Of a stretch of 64,000 nucleotides of DNA, positions 53,821 to 63,010 are shown in pieces. Position 1 is the stretch's first letter. Each line of letters opens with the position of its first letter. The stretch comes from Tractidigestivibacter sp050946515. GTDB lineage: Bacteria; Actinomycetota; Coriobacteriia; Coriobacteriales; Atopobiaceae. The DNA is taken from contig NZ_JBMNUX010000007.1 in NCBI RefSeq assembly GCF_050946515.1, forward strand, positions 62,001-126,000, given 5' to 3'. Below the pieces are notes generated by a model that saw only the letters and a program-made list of their open reading frames with translations, did not search any database and was not told the DNA's origin. Both the position numbers and the translations under genes were made by a program.

Positions 53821-54061
53821 GACCTGCCTCCTTATTGCTGGCCGACCTTCTGCTGGAACATATCATGAGCCGCTGTGAGGCGTTTTGCGGGCTCAAATTC
53901 AATGTCTCGGTGCCAAACACGCAACAAGCACCCAAGTAACGGCAGAGACGCCCCAACAGCTGCGAGCAGGCAAAAATGAACCACCCAGCGTCTTGGCATG
54001 GCAGCCAGGAGCGCACAGCCAGCCCGTCAGCACAGCCGCAGCCTGGGCCAAGGCACTAGAG

Positions 54062-54099
54062 AAAAAAGGAGACCTCACCGCCTGGGCAAGGCCTCCTTT
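54062..54099 (-). terminator. Terminator after rplQ
   Basis: Minus strand: AAAGGAG-CCT pairs with AGG-CTCCTTT (one mismatch each) and ends TTTTTT. The rest of 53821-54061 shows no gene. Confidence 0.75.
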
Positions 54100-54118
54100 G
54101 ACGTACTTGGTGCGTGAG

Positions 54119-54634
54119 CTACTCGGCTGCGGGAGCCTCGGCGTCAGCAGTCTCCTCAGCGGGAGCCTCCTCCTTGGTCTCAGCATCCTCTGCAGGTGCC
54201 TCTTCCTTGGCGGGAGCCTCCTCCACCTTGGTGACGGTGGTCTTCGAAGCCTTCTTCTCCTTCGGCTGGACGGGCTCGGTCACGAGCTCCATGATGACAA
54301 CCTCAGCGCCATCGCCCTTGCGGGGACCAAGCTTCATGATGCGAGTATAGCCGCCGTTGCGGTCGGCCCACATGCCCTGAGCGGCCTTCTCGAAGACCTC
54401 GCGGACGAGCTCGGCGTCGCCGACCTTGGCAATGGCAAGGCGACGGGAGTGAAGATCGCCCTTCTTGGCCCACGTGATAACCCTATCGACGTCGCCACGG
54501 ATAGCCTTGGCGCGAGAGTCGAGCGTCTTGATGCGGTCGTTCTCGAACAGGGCAGCAACAAGGCTCTTCTTCATGGCCTTGGTGTGGCTGGCATCAGTGC
54601 CAAGCTTCATGCCCCTCTTCTTGTTGTGTCTCAT
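54119..54634 (-). CDS. rplQ: 50S ribosomal protein L17
   Basis: 171 aa: a normal L17 core (MRHNKKRGMKLGTDASHTKAM, through YTRIMKLGPRKGDGAEVVIMEL at about 115) plus an extra acidic, alanine-rich tail of about 50 residues (repeated EEAPAKEEAPAED type), as in some Actinobacteria. ATG 54634 follows AGGAGATTTTGATC. Last gene of the alpha operon (rpsM-rpsK-rpsD-rpoA-rplQ). Confidence 0.96.
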   Translation of the reverse strand: MRHNKKRGMKLGTDASHTKAMKKSLVAALFENDRIKTLDSRAKAIRGDVDRVITWAKKGDLHSRRLAIAKVGDAELVREVFEKAAQGMWADRNGGYTRIMKLGPRKGDGAEVVIMELVTEPVQPKEKKASKTTVTKVEEAPAKEEAPAEDAETKEEAPAEETADAEAPAAE

Positions 54635-54663
54635 GATCAAAATCTCCTATGCGAAAAGAGGCG

Positions 54664-55605
54664 CTACGCCTTGAGGGACAGGCCCATGGCTTCGAGCTTG
54701 TCCTTGACTTCCTCGATGGACTTAACGCCGAAGTTACGGATGTTGAGAAGGTCATTCTCGGAGTACTCGACGAGCTGGCGCACCGAATGGATGCCGGCGC
54801 GCTTGAGGCAGTTGTACGAGCGAACCGAAAGGTCGAGGTCCTCGATCTGCTTGTCCAGCTCGGCATTGTCCTCCTCGGTGCCAGTAGCGAAGATGGACTC
54901 GTCCTCGACGGGCTCGTCCTCCTCGGCCAGCCCCATAAAGGCGCTCATGTGCTGGTTGATGATGTTTGCAGCCTCGACAACTGCGTCGCGCGGCGAGATG
55001 GACCCGTTGGTCTCGACCTCGAGAACCAGACGGTCATAGTCGGTACGACGACCAACGCGGCACGGCTCAACGGTCTTGGCGCAACGACGAACGGGCGAAT
55101 AGAGAGAGTCGACATGGATAATGCCGATGGGGTCGCTCTCGCGCTCGTTGTCCTCGCCAGAGACATAGCCGCGGCCAACGCCAATGCGCATCTTCATGGA
55201 GAGGTGCGCATTCTCGCCGAGAGAGCAGATAACGTGGTCGGGGTTGACCAGCTCAAACTCGGCGGGGATGTCAAAGTCTCCGCCGGTGACGGTCATGGGA
55301 CCATCGACGTTGATGAAGGCCGTGGCCTCGTCGCCGGTACCCATGTTGCGGAACACGAGACCCTTGACGTTCAGAACGATGTCGGTAACGTCCTCGTAGA
55401 CGCCTTCGACCGTCGTGAACTCATGCTGCACGCCGTCGATCTGGATGGCCTCCACGGCGGCGCCCTCCAGAGAGGAGAGCAGCACGCGGCGAAGCGAGTT
55501 GCCAAGCGTATCGCCATAGCCATGCTCGAGCGGCTCGGCGCTGACACGCGCAAGGTTCTCGTTGATCTCCTCGACCGACACCGTTGGCCGAATGAATTCG
55601 GACAT
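54664..55605 (-). CDS. rpoA: DNA-directed RNA polymerase subunit alpha
   Basis: 313 aa. The N-terminal dimerisation domain contains EPLEHGYGDTLGNSLRRVLLSS; the C-terminal DNA/activator-contact domain has LSVRSYNCLKRAGIHSVRQL and NIRNFGVKSIEEVKDKL. ATG 55605 after GGAGGTAGCA. In the usual place between rpsD and rplQ. Confidence 0.97.
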   Translation of the reverse strand: MSEFIRPTVSVEEINENLARVSAEPLEHGYGDTLGNSLRRVLLSSLEGAAVEAIQIDGVQHEFTTVEGVYEDVTDIVLNVKGLVFRNMGTGDEATAFINVDGPMTVTGGDFDIPAEFELVNPDHVICSLGENAHLSMKMRIGVGRGYVSGEDNERESDPIGIIHVDSLYSPVRRCAKTVEPCRVGRRTDYDRLVLEVETNGSISPRDAVVEAANIINQHMSAFMGLAEEDEPVEDESIFATGTEEDNAELDKQIEDLDLSVRSYNCLKRAGIHSVRQLVEYSENDLLNIRNFGVKSIEEVKDKLEAMGLSLKA

Positions 55606-55628
55606 TGCTACCTCCAAACTGGCCGAGC

Positions 55629-56222
55629 TTACTTGGAGTAGAGCTCGACAATGAGCTGGGCATCGATGTCGAGGTCAATCTGGTCGCGCGTGGGAAGCTG
55701 AAGGACGGTTCCCTGAAGCTTCTCGATATCGACCTCGAGCCACGCAGGCACAGCCATATGCTCGGAGGAAATGAGGGCCTCCTTGATGGGGAGAAGGTCC
55801 TTGGCCTTGGGGGCCACGCTCACAACGTCGCCGGCCTTGACCTGATACGAAGGAATGTCGACGCGGCGGCCATTCACCTGGATGTGACCATGGCGAACAG
55901 TCTGGCGAGCCTCCTTGCGGGTGCGGGCAAAGCCAAGACGGAAAACCACGTTATCGAGACGAGACTCGAGAATGGTCATAAGGTTGTCGCCCGTGATGCC
56001 CTCACGCTTAAGTGCGAGGTCGTAGTAACCACGGAACTGGTTCTCGAGAACGCCGTAGATGAACTTAGCCTTCTGCTTCTCGCGAAGCTGCTGGCCGTAC
56101 TCGCTCTCCTGACGCCTGCGCTGCTTAGGCTGGCGATGAGATTCCTTGTTGATTCCCATGACGACGGGATCGATGCCGAGCTGACGGCACCGCTTGAGGA
56201 CAGGGGTCCTGTCAACTGCCAT
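55629..56222 (-). CDS. rpsD: 30S ribosomal protein S4
   Basis: 197 aa. N-terminal VLKRCRQLGIDP and the S4 RNA-binding domain SRLDNVVFRLGFARTRKEARQTVRHGHIQVNG (core about 88-120). It lacks the CxxC zinc motif of C+ S4 proteins, so it is the zinc-independent form. In rpsK-rpsD-rpoA order. Confidence 0.97.
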   Translation of the reverse strand: MAVDRTPVLKRCRQLGIDPVVMGINKESHRQPKQRRRQESEYGQQLREKQKAKFIYGVLENQFRGYYDLALKREGITGDNLMTILESRLDNVVFRLGFARTRKEARQTVRHGHIQVNGRRVDIPSYQVKAGDVVSVAPKAKDLLPIKEALISSEHMAVPAWLEVDIEKLQGTVLQLPTRDQIDLDIDAQLIVELYSK

Positions 56223-56240
56223 TAGTGGTGTCCTTCCTAG

Positions 56241-56642
56241 CTACACGCGACGACGCTTGCACGGACGGCAACCGTTGTGCGGAATGGGGGTCTTGTCCTG
56301 GATGCCCGAAACCTCGAGGCCTGCGGCCTGGAGGGAGCGGATGGCGGTCTCGCGACCAGAGCCGGGGCCCTTGACGTACACAGAGACCTTGCGGAGGCCA
56401 TGCTCCATAGCTGCCTTGGCAGCGGCCTCGGCGGCCAGCTGGGCAGCGAACGGGGTGGACTTACGAGAGCCCTTGAAGCCCACGGTGCCACCGGACTGCC
56501 AGGAAATCACGTTGCCCTGGGGATCGGTGATAGAGACAATCGTGTTGTTGAACGTGCTCTTGATGTGAGCCTGCCCCACAGCGATGTTCTTGCGCTCAGC
56601 GCGACGGACGCGCGTGGTGCGGGCATTCTTCTTCTGCGGCAT
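56241..56642 (-). CDS. rpsK: 30S ribosomal protein S11
   Basis: 133 aa. HIKSTFNNTIVSITDPQGNV and GSGRETAIRSLQAAGLEVSGIQDKTPIPHNGCRPCKRRRV (C-terminal signature, about 94-133) identify it. Start ATG has the expected MPQKKN N-terminus. 10 bp from the rpsM stop region. Confidence 0.97.
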   Translation of the reverse strand: MPQKKNARTTRVRRAERKNIAVGQAHIKSTFNNTIVSITDPQGNVISWQSGGTVGFKGSRKSTPFAAQLAAEAAAKAAMEHGLRKVSVYVKGPGSGRETAIRSLQAAGLEVSGIQDKTPIPHNGCRPCKRRRV

Positions 56643-56652
56643 TGTCTACTCC

Positions 56653-57024
56653 CTACGCCTTCTTCTTTGCACCGATCTGGCGACGCTTGCCCTTGCGGGT
56701 GCGTGCGTTCGTGTGGGTGCGCTGACCATGGACGGGGAGCCCCTTACGATGACGGAGGCCGCGGTAGCAGCCGATCTCCATCAGACGGGCGGTGTTCTGC
56801 CTCACCTCGCGGCGAAGATCGCCCTCGGTGGTGTAGTTAGCATCGATATAGTCACGAATCTTGGTGACCTCATCCTCAGTAAGATCCTTAACGCGGGTAG
56901 AGGGGTCAATGCCACACTCTGCGCAGATCTTCGTAGCCCTCGTCTGACCGATGCCGTACAGGTATGTAAGTCCGACCTCAACGCGCTTGTCGCGCGGCAG
57001 GTCGACGCCGTTAATACGGGCCAA
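56653..57024 (-). CDS. rpsM: 30S ribosomal protein S13
   Basis: 123 aa. ARINGVDLPRDKRVEVGLTYLYGIG at the N-terminus and GLRHRKGLPVHGQRTHTNARTRKG at the C-terminus (read here as two blocks) mark S13. TTG 57024 is the start because GAGAGGAGC precedes it and the protein then begins MARINGVDLPRD; the longer frame overlaps rpmJ and has no SD. Confidence 0.95.
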   Translation of the reverse strand: MARINGVDLPRDKRVEVGLTYLYGIGQTRATKICAECGIDPSTRVKDLTEDEVTKIRDYIDANYTTEGDLRREVRQNTARLMEIGCYRGLRHRKGLPVHGQRTHTNARTRKGKRRQIGAKKKA

Positions 57025-57038
57025 CTTGAAGCTCCTCT

Positions 57039-57152
57039 CTAGCCCTGGCGCTGCTTGTGGCGCGGGTTCTCGCAAATGACATAGACCTTTCCGTGGCGAC
57101 GGATGATCTTGCACTTGTCGCACATCTTCTTGACCGAAGGACGTACCTTCAT
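57039..57152 (-). CDS. rpmJ: 50S ribosomal protein L36
   Basis: 37 codons between infA and rpsM: MKVRPSVKKMCDKCKIIRRH at the N-terminus, ending RHKQRQG. The zinc-binding residues Cys11, Cys14, Cys27 and a His near the end are present, so it is the C+ form. ATG 57152 follows GGAAGACAC. Confidence 0.95.
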   Translation of the reverse strand: MKVRPSVKKMCDKCKIIRRHGKVYVICENPRHKQRQG

Positions 57153-57282
57153 GTGTCTTCCTTCCGGTAGTGCTTCTTACACGTACTGGTAGTACAAAGG
57201 TGGACCAGGTGGAGCTAGCCCACGTTTATCTACTCGCCCAGCCGCAGGCGTGAATAACCAAAGAGCGGCTGAAACGCACCCC

Positions 57283-57501
57283 CTACTTGTAGCGGTAGGT
57301 GATGCGTCCCCTTGTAAGGTCATACGGCGAGATCTCGACGATGACCTTGTCTCCGGGAAGGATGCGGATGTAGTTCATCCTGATCTTTCCGGAGATGGTG
57401 CAGAGGATTGTCTTACCATTTTCGAGCTCAACGTTGAACATTGCATTGGGCAGCGGCTCAACCACCTTGCCCTCAAGCTCTATTGCATCCTGTTTGCTCA
57501 A
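57283..57501 (-). CDS. infA: Translation initiation factor IF-1
   Basis: 72 aa, the usual length, an S1/OB-fold protein binding the 30S A site: KQDAIELEGKVVEPLPNAMF, NVELENGKTILCTISGKIRMN and RILPGDKVIVEISPYDLTRGRI. TTG 57501 is the start, with AGAGGG six to seven bases upstream; the longer frame reads into the map gene end. About 130 bp separate it from rpmJ. Confidence 0.95.
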   Translation of the reverse strand: MSKQDAIELEGKVVEPLPNAMFNVELENGKTILCTISGKIRMNYIRILPGDKVIVEISPYDLTRGRITYRYK

Positions 57502-57585
57502 ATTTGACCCTCTCCACGCTGTGACAGCGACCAATAATCATACCGAATTCGTACAAGACTGTCCAAGATGCACTGAATCAGCACA

Positions 57586-58383
57586 TCATGGCTCAGCCTT
57601 TTCTCCGCCTTGCATCGGACACCAAGGACCAAGCTCGTCTTGGGTGAGGACAACGGGCCCTTCCTTGGTGATGGCAACCGTATTCTCGTAATGCGCTGCG
57701 GGCTTGCCATCCGCGGTGACGACGGTCCACCCATTGTTGAGGACCTTCGTCTCATAGGTTCCCATGGTGATCATTGGCTCGATCGCTATGACCATGCCAA
57801 TTTGGAGCCTTACTCCACGACCCCGCTTGCCGTAATTGGGAACCTCAGGGTCTTCGTGCATCACGCGACCGACGCCGTGTCCAACATAGTCACGAACAAC
57901 GCCATAGCCATTGGCCTCGGCCAGCTCCTGAACGGCGGCCCCAACGTCTCCCAAGCGATTACCTGGGATAGCCTCTTTAATGGCAGCCTCCAGGCAGTCA
58001 CGCGCACACTCGCAAAGGCCCTTGACGTCGTCGCTGACGTTACCAACGTAGAAGGTCCAGGCATTGTCTCCTACCCAGCCGCCAAACGTAGCGCCCGTAT
58101 CGATAGAGACGATGTCTCCGTCCTTAAGGGTCGTGGCAGGCGAAGGGATGCCATGGACGATCTGCTCGTTGACAGAAGAGCAGATGCTAGCAGGAAAGCC
58201 GCCGTAGCCCTTGAAAGTGGGGACGCCACCGCGAGAGCGGATCAGGCTCTCGACTGCTTGGTCAATCTCGATAGTCGAGATGCCGGGCTTGGCAAGATCC
58301 CCAGCACGACGAAGAGCCGCCTTCGAAACTGCTCCGGCGGCCTTCATCTGTTCGATCTGGTGAGGAAGCTTGATCTTTAGCAT
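57586..58383 (-). CDS. map: Methionine aminopeptidase, type I
   Basis: Removes N-terminal Met from nascent proteins. 265 aa. Metal ligands appear in order: DTGATFGGWVGDNAW (two Asp), GHGVGRVMHEDP (His), IAIEPMITMG (Glu) and the final Glu in YENTVAIT. Overlaps the 3' end of adk by seven bases, so the two are coupled. Confidence 0.95.
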   Translation of the reverse strand: MLKIKLPHQIEQMKAAGAVSKAALRRAGDLAKPGISTIEIDQAVESLIRSRGGVPTFKGYGGFPASICSSVNEQIVHGIPSPATTLKDGDIVSIDTGATFGGWVGDNAWTFYVGNVSDDVKGLCECARDCLEAAIKEAIPGNRLGDVGAAVQELAEANGYGVVRDYVGHGVGRVMHEDPEVPNYGKRGRGVRLQIGMVIAIEPMITMGTYETKVLNNGWTVVTADGKPAAHYENTVAITKEGPVVLTQDELGPWCPMQGGEKAEP

Positions 58384-59009
58384 GCGAGCGACAAGAGCTT
58401 CCGCACGTCTGCATAGACCTCGTCGACAGGACGATCGCCGTCGACCTCCTTGAGAATCGAGTGACCCTTGTAGTACTCGATGAGCGGAGCGGTCTGAGTG
58501 TTGTAGACGTCAAGGCGATGCTGGATCGTCTCAGGCTTGTCGTCGTCGCGCTGGTACATCTCGCCACCGCAGCGTGGGCACACGTCAACGCCGGCAGGCG
58601 CGGTATAGCCGCAGTTCCTGCAAGTGCGACGTGAGCTCAGGCGCTTGACGATGACGTCGGGCTCAACGGAAACGAGAAGCGCCGCGTCAAGACGACGGTC
58701 CATGGCGGCAAGCTCGGAATCAAGCGTCACGGCCTGGGCGGTGTTGCGGGGAAAACCGTCCAGGATGAAGCCGTTCTTGGCGTCATCTGCGTCAAGACGC
58801 TCCTTGACGAGGCTGATAACGAGGTCGTCAGGCACAAGCTTGCCGGCATCCATATAGCTCTTGGCCTGAATGCCGAGCTTGGTCTTGGCGCTAACGGCGG
58901 CACGGAGAAGGTCTCCGGTAGAGATATGGGCAAACCCAAACTCCTCAACGAGCTTCTGCGCCTGCGTGCCCTTGCCAGCGCCCGGGGCGCCGAGCAGAAC
59001 AATGTTCAT
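58377..59009 (-). CDS. adk: Adenylate kinase
   Basis: Converts ATP + AMP to 2 ADP. 210 aa, long-LID form. P-loop GAPGAGKGTQ (7-16), AMP-binding FAHISTGDLLRAAV, DGFPRNTAQA, and a LID with a four-Cys zinc site (CRNCGYTAPAGVDVCPRCGG). ATG 59009 with AGAAGGGGG upstream. Between secY and map as in many bacteria. Confidence 0.96.
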   Translation of the reverse strand: MNIVLLGAPGAGKGTQAQKLVEEFGFAHISTGDLLRAAVSAKTKLGIQAKSYMDAGKLVPDDLVISLVKERLDADDAKNGFILDGFPRNTAQAVTLDSELAAMDRRLDAALLVSVEPDVIVKRLSSRRTCRNCGYTAPAGVDVCPRCGGEMYQRDDDKPETIQHRLDVYNTQTAPLIEYYKGHSILKEVDGDRPVDEVYADVRKLLSLAC

Positions 59010-59061
59010 GAACAACCCCCTTCTCGTCGGTCTAGCCGACTCGTCCGACCAGCCTATCTAC

Positions 59062-60339
59062 CTACTTGAAGAACCCATCGTAATTGTGCATCTTGAGCTG
59101 GCTCTCCAGCGAGGAGATGGTGTCCATGGCTACGCCGACCATAATCAAGACAGACGTGCCGCCAAAGGACTGAATCAGGGTATCGTTGGTGAACCAGAAG
59201 ATGATCGTGGGGACCACGGCCAGCACTGCCATGAACAGGGCACCGGGAAGCGTGATATGGCTAATGGTGCTCTTGATGTAGGCTGCCGTTGCGGCACCGG
59301 GCCTTACGCCCGGGATAAAGCCGCCCTGCTTGCGCAGCTGGTCTGCCGTTTCCTCAGGATTGAAGATCATCGACGTATAGAAATACGCGAAGAACACGAT
59401 GAGGACTACGGACAGAACCCAGTTAAGCCAGCCTGAGGAGAGCGCGTTGGCAACTGCTTGCACCCAACCGACGCTGGGGAAGAAGACTGCAATCTGCGCA
59501 GGGAAATACAGTACTGCCGAGGCAAAGATGATCGGCACGACGCCGGCCGTATTGACCTTGATGGGAAGGTAGGTGGCCTGGCCACCCATGACCCTACGGC
59601 CGACGACGCGCTTGGCATACTGAATGGGAATGCGGCGCTGGCCACGCTCGACATACACGATGATGGGGATGATCGCGATGATCACGATGAGCGTAACGGC
59701 GGTGAGCACAACGCTGCCGCTGTTGGTGACCGAAGAGATAAGCGCCGACGGAAGCCCGGACATGATGTTGACGAAGATGATCAACGACATGCCGTTGCCA
59801 ATGCCACGCTGCGTGATGACCTCTCCCAGCCACATGATGATGACGGCGCCCACGAGCATCGTGAAAACAATGATGATGTTCTCGAGCCACTCGGGGAAGC
59901 CCATGTTGCTGAAGTCGACACCATAGCTCCTGAAATAGAACAGGTAGGCAATGGCGTTGAGCAGAGCAAGGCCAATGGTGAGATAGCGCGTATACTGCGT
60001 GATCTTACGCTGACCGGCCTCTCCTTCCTTGGCAAGCTCGCCAAGGGAAGGAATGACCGCTTGGAACAGCTGCAGGATGATCTGCGCAGTAATGTAGGGC
60101 ATGATGCCCAACGCGAACACGGACATGCGCGAAAGGGCACCGCCCGAGAACAGGTTGAGCACAGCCATGGCGCCGCTCGAGGACAGTCCGAGCTGATAGG
60201 CGCTCAGCATGTCCTGGAAAGGAACGCCAGGGACAGGCACGTACGCGCCAACGCGATAAATCAAGAGGATGAGGATAGTGAGTAGGGTCTTCTTCCTCAG
60301 CTCAGGCACGCGAAAGGCATTGGCAATTCCGTTTAGCAC
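59062..60339 (-). CDS. secY: Protein translocase subunit SecY
   Basis: 425 aa, ten membrane helices, core pore of the Sec translocon. Plug and gate regions and the SecY signatures GIMPYITAQIILQLFQAVIP and WLGEVITQRGIGNGMSLIIF are visible; C-terminal MIFNPEETADQLRKQGGFIPGVRPG carries the cytosolic loop C5 that contacts SecA and the ribosome. Start overlaps rplO stop by seven bases. Confidence 0.97.
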   Translation of the reverse strand: MLNGIANAFRVPELRKKTLLTILILLIYRVGAYVPVPGVPFQDMLSAYQLGLSSSGAMAVLNLFSGGALSRMSVFALGIMPYITAQIILQLFQAVIPSLGELAKEGEAGQRKITQYTRYLTIGLALLNAIAYLFYFRSYGVDFSNMGFPEWLENIIIVFTMLVGAVIIMWLGEVITQRGIGNGMSLIIFVNIMSGLPSALISSVTNSGSVVLTAVTLIVIIAIIPIIVYVERGQRRIPIQYAKRVVGRRVMGGQATYLPIKVNTAGVVPIIFASAVLYFPAQIAVFFPSVGWVQAVANALSSGWLNWVLSVVLIVFFAYFYTSMIFNPEETADQLRKQGGFIPGVRPGAATAAYIKSTISHITLPGALFMAVLAVVPTIIFWFTNDTLIQSFGGTSVLIMVGVAMDTISSLESQLKMHNYDGFFK

Positions 60340-60782
60340 GCCGGCTCAACCTTTCCTCCGGCCGCCTCAATCTTAGCCTTGGCAGAGGCGGAAACCTTGT
60401 CCACCTTGACAGTCAGCTTCTTGGTGAGCTCACCGTCGCCGAGGACCTTGACGGGGATATAGTCGTGCTTAATGACGCCCTTTGCAACGAGGGCATCGGC
60501 GTCGACGGTCTCGCCGTCGGCAAACAGCGCCTCAAGACGAGCAACGTTAACGGGTGCGTACTCAACACGGCTGTGATTGGTGAAGCCGGGGAGCTTAGGC
60601 AGGCGCATGGCGAGCGGCTGCTGACCGCCCTCGAAGCCGGCGCCCTTGCCGCCGCCGGAGCGGGAGAGCTGACCCTTGGAGCCACGACCAGCGGTGGTGC
60701 CGTGACCAGAAGAGTTGCCGCGACCGATGCGCTTGCGGTTCTTCCTCGAGCCCTCAGCGGGCGTGATGTCATTGAGCTGCAT
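60333..60782 (-). CDS. rplO: 50S ribosomal protein L15
   Basis: 149 aa. MQLNDITPAEGSRKNRKRIG and GRGNSSGHGTTAGRGSKGQ at the N-terminus and GGQQPLAMRLPKLPGFTN mark L15. The C-terminal domain ends KAKIEAAGGKVEP. Between rpmD and secY. Confidence 0.97.
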   Translation of the reverse strand: MQLNDITPAEGSRKNRKRIGRGNSSGHGTTAGRGSKGQLSRSGGGKGAGFEGGQQPLAMRLPKLPGFTNHSRVEYAPVNVARLEALFADGETVDADALVAKGVIKHDYIPVKVLGDGELTKKLTVKVDKVSASAKAKIEAAGGKVEPAC

Positions 60783-60793
60783 TGTTGGTACCC

Positions 60794-60982
60794 CTAGTTC
60801 TCTTCAACGGTCACGAGGTGCTTGACCTTGAAGATCATGCCTCGGACGCTCGGGTTGTCGGGCAGCACGGCAGTGTCGCCGATCTTGCGGAGGCCCATGG
60901 CGCGGCAGGTGGCAGTCTGGTCCTTCTTAACGGAGCAGACAGCACTCCTGACGAGCTTGACCGTGAGTGTCTTCTCTGCCAT
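60794..60982 (-). CDS. rpmD: 50S ribosomal protein L30
   Basis: 62 aa, the normal size. LTVKLVRSAVCSVKKDQTAT and LRKIGDTAVLPDNPSVRGMI are typical of bacterial L30. Two bases follow the rpsE stop before its ATG. Confidence 0.95.
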   Translation of the reverse strand: MAEKTLTVKLVRSAVCSVKKDQTATCRAMGLRKIGDTAVLPDNPSVRGMIFKVKHLVTVEEN

Positions 60983-60984
60983 CT

Positions 60985-61506
60985 CTAGTTCTCCTTCCCG
61001 ACGAACATCTCGGAAACGGTGAGTCCGCGACGCTCGGCGGTCTCCTCGGGGCTGGAGAGCTCCTTCAGGCCCTCAGCCGCCGCCTTGATGATGTTCATGG
61101 CGTTGTCAGTGCCGAGGGACTTGGAGAGCACGTTGGTGATGCCAGCAAGCTCGAACAGCGGACGCACGGGGCCGCCGGCGATGACGCCAGTACCCTCGAT
61201 AGCCGGCTTGATCAGAACGCGGCCGGCGCCGTAGTGACCCTCGACGGTGTGAGGAACAGAGCCCTCAGCAGTAACGGGAACATGGAACATGTTCTTCTTG
61301 GCGTCATCGACGCCCTTCTGGATAGCCAGAGGAACCTCAGTGGAGCGGCCCATGCCAAGGCCGACGTTGCCCTTGCCGTCACCAACGACGACCAGAGCGA
61401 CGAGGGACATGCGGCGGCCACCCTTGACGGTCTTGGAGACGCGGTGGATGTAGACGACGCGCTCCTGAAGATCGGTGTCCTGCTGGCGCTTACGATCTCG
61501 TGCCAT
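60985..61506 (-). CDS. rpsE: 30S ribosomal protein S5
   Basis: 173 aa. ERVVYIHRVSKTVKGGRRMS and LVVVGDGKGNVGLGMGRSTEVP form the S5 double-stranded RNA-binding domain; GSGVIAGG-type motif appears as GTGVIAGGPVRPLFELAGI. Between rplR and rpmD. Confidence 0.97.
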   Translation of the reverse strand: MARDRKRQQDTDLQERVVYIHRVSKTVKGGRRMSLVALVVVGDGKGNVGLGMGRSTEVPLAIQKGVDDAKKNMFHVPVTAEGSVPHTVEGHYGAGRVLIKPAIEGTGVIAGGPVRPLFELAGITNVLSKSLGTDNAMNIIKAAAEGLKELSSPEETAERRGLTVSEMFVGKEN

Positions 61507-61515
61507 TGAATCCTC

Positions 61516-61890
61516 CTAGAACTTCAGGCCCGCGTTGCGGGCACCGTCTGCCAAAGCCTTGACGCGGCCGTGATAGATATGACCACCGCGGTCAAACGTG
61601 ACGGCGGTGATGCCCTTCTCCAGCGCGCGCTTGCCAACGAGCTCGCCTACGAACTCAGCGGCCTCCTTGTTGGAGCCGATCTTGCCAGTGGCGCGGAACT
61701 CGGGGCTCAGGGTCGAGGCAGAGCAGAGGGTGGTGCCGTCGACGTCATTGATAATCTGCGCGTAGATGTTGGCGTTGGTGCGATGAACAGCGAGGCGAGG
61801 ACGCTCGGCAGTGCCGAAGACCTTACCGCGGACGCGGCGCTTACGACGCTGAAGACCAGCCCTCTTGGCCTGAGCCTGTGTCTTGTTCAT
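61516..61890 (-). CDS. rplR: 50S ribosomal protein L18
   Basis: 124 aa. RPRLAVHRTNANIYAQIIND and the C-terminal FDRGGHIYHGRVKALADGAR are L18 signatures, binding 5S rRNA. ATG at 61890 with SD GGAGAAGG. Confidence 0.97.
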   Translation of the reverse strand: MNKTQAQAKRAGLQRRKRRVRGKVFGTAERPRLAVHRTNANIYAQIINDVDGTTLCSASTLSPEFRATGKIGSNKEAAEFVGELVGKRALEKGITAVTFDRGGHIYHGRVKALADGARNAGLKF

Positions 61891-61956
61891 TCCTTCTCCT
61901 TTGACGTGCCGTCACCTGACGGGGTGGCGGTCTTTTAACTAGACAGGCTTCCGAAA

Positions 61957-62493
61957 CTACTTAGCAGCCTTGCCGAGCTTCCTGCGGATGTGCTCGCCCT
62001 CATAATGGATGCCCTTGCCCTTGTACGGCTCGGGAGGACGCTTCATGCGGATCTCAGCAGCAACCTGACCAACCTGCTCCTTAGAGATGCCCTTCACGGT
62101 GATGTGCGTGTTGTCAGGCACCTCGAAGGTGATGTTGTCGGGGCACTTGTAGATCACGGGGTGAGAGTAGCCAAGGGAGAGATCGAGGTCCTTACCCTTC
62201 AGCGCGGCACGATAGCCGACGCCGGTGAGCTCGAGCTTCTTCTCAAAGCCCTCGGAGACGCCCATGACCATGTTGTTGATAAGCGTGCGTGCCAGGCCCT
62301 GCTGGGCGTTGGACTCGGTGGACTCATCGTCATAGGTAACGACGATCGTATCGCCCTCCTGGGCGATGGTCAGAGAATCAGAGAAGCTGCGGTTGAGCTC
62401 CCCCTTGCTGCCCTTGACCGTGACGTTATTTCCGTCGATGGTCACAGTGACTCCAGCCGGAATCTGGACAGGCTTCTTGCCGATACGAGACAT
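61957..62493 (-). CDS. rplF: 50S ribosomal protein L6
   Basis: 178 aa with two L6 repeats; MSRIGKKPVQIPAGVTVTID at the start and PPEPYKGKGIHYEGEHIRRK near the C-terminus are diagnostic. SD GGAGGAGACA before the ATG. Confidence 0.97.
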   Translation of the reverse strand: MSRIGKKPVQIPAGVTVTIDGNNVTVKGSKGELNRSFSDSLTIAQEGDTIVVTYDDESTESNAQQGLARTLINNMVMGVSEGFEKKLELTGVGYRAALKGKDLDLSLGYSHPVIYKCPDNITFEVPDNTHITVKGISKEQVGQVAAEIRMKRPPEPYKGKGIHYEGEHIRRKLGKAAK

Positions 62494-62521
62494 TGTCTCC
62501 TCCTATCTTGATTCGGCCGAC

Positions 62522-62920
62522 TTACCAGATGTAGGCGATGACCTCGCCGCCGACGCCCATCTTGCGAGCGTCGCGGTCGCACATCATGCCCTTGGAAGTT
62601 GAAATGACGGCGGTGCCGAGACCTCCCAGAACGCGCGGAAGCTTGTCCGCGGAGGAGTAAATACGAAGACCCGGCTTAGAGATGCGCTTGATGCCACGAA
62701 TGATGCGGGCGCGCCTCTGACCGTACTTAAGAGTAATGTAGAGGGTCTTCTGGGGCTTGGTATCCTCGACGGAGTACCCCTCAATGTAGCCCTCCTCGCA
62801 AATGACGCGAGCAACCTCAACGAGAACCTTGCTCGAGGGCATGGAGACCTCGGGCTTGCCCGCTGAGTTGGCGTTGCGGATGCGCGTCAGCATATCCGAA
62901 ATTGGATCGGTAACCTTCAT
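62522..62920 (-). CDS. rpsH: 30S ribosomal protein S8
   Basis: 132 aa. DPISDMLTRIRNANSAGKPE at the N-terminus and GLGTAVISTSKGMMCDRDAR near the C-terminus mark S8, an early 16S binder that represses spc-type operons in other bacteria. SD AGGAGAAGGATCC. Confidence 0.97.
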   Translation of the reverse strand: MKVTDPISDMLTRIRNANSAGKPEVSMPSSKVLVEVARVICEEGYIEGYSVEDTKPQKTLYITLKYGQRRARIIRGIKRISKPGLRIYSSADKLPRVLGGLGTAVISTSKGMMCDRDARKMGVGGEVIAYIW

Positions 62921-63010
62921 GGATCCTTCTCCTTAGCTCATGATGAACCTGTGCGCTGGTTCGTCCGCACCCTTAGCGCGGACGCCTGGACGCCGGTACC
63001 CCAACAGTCC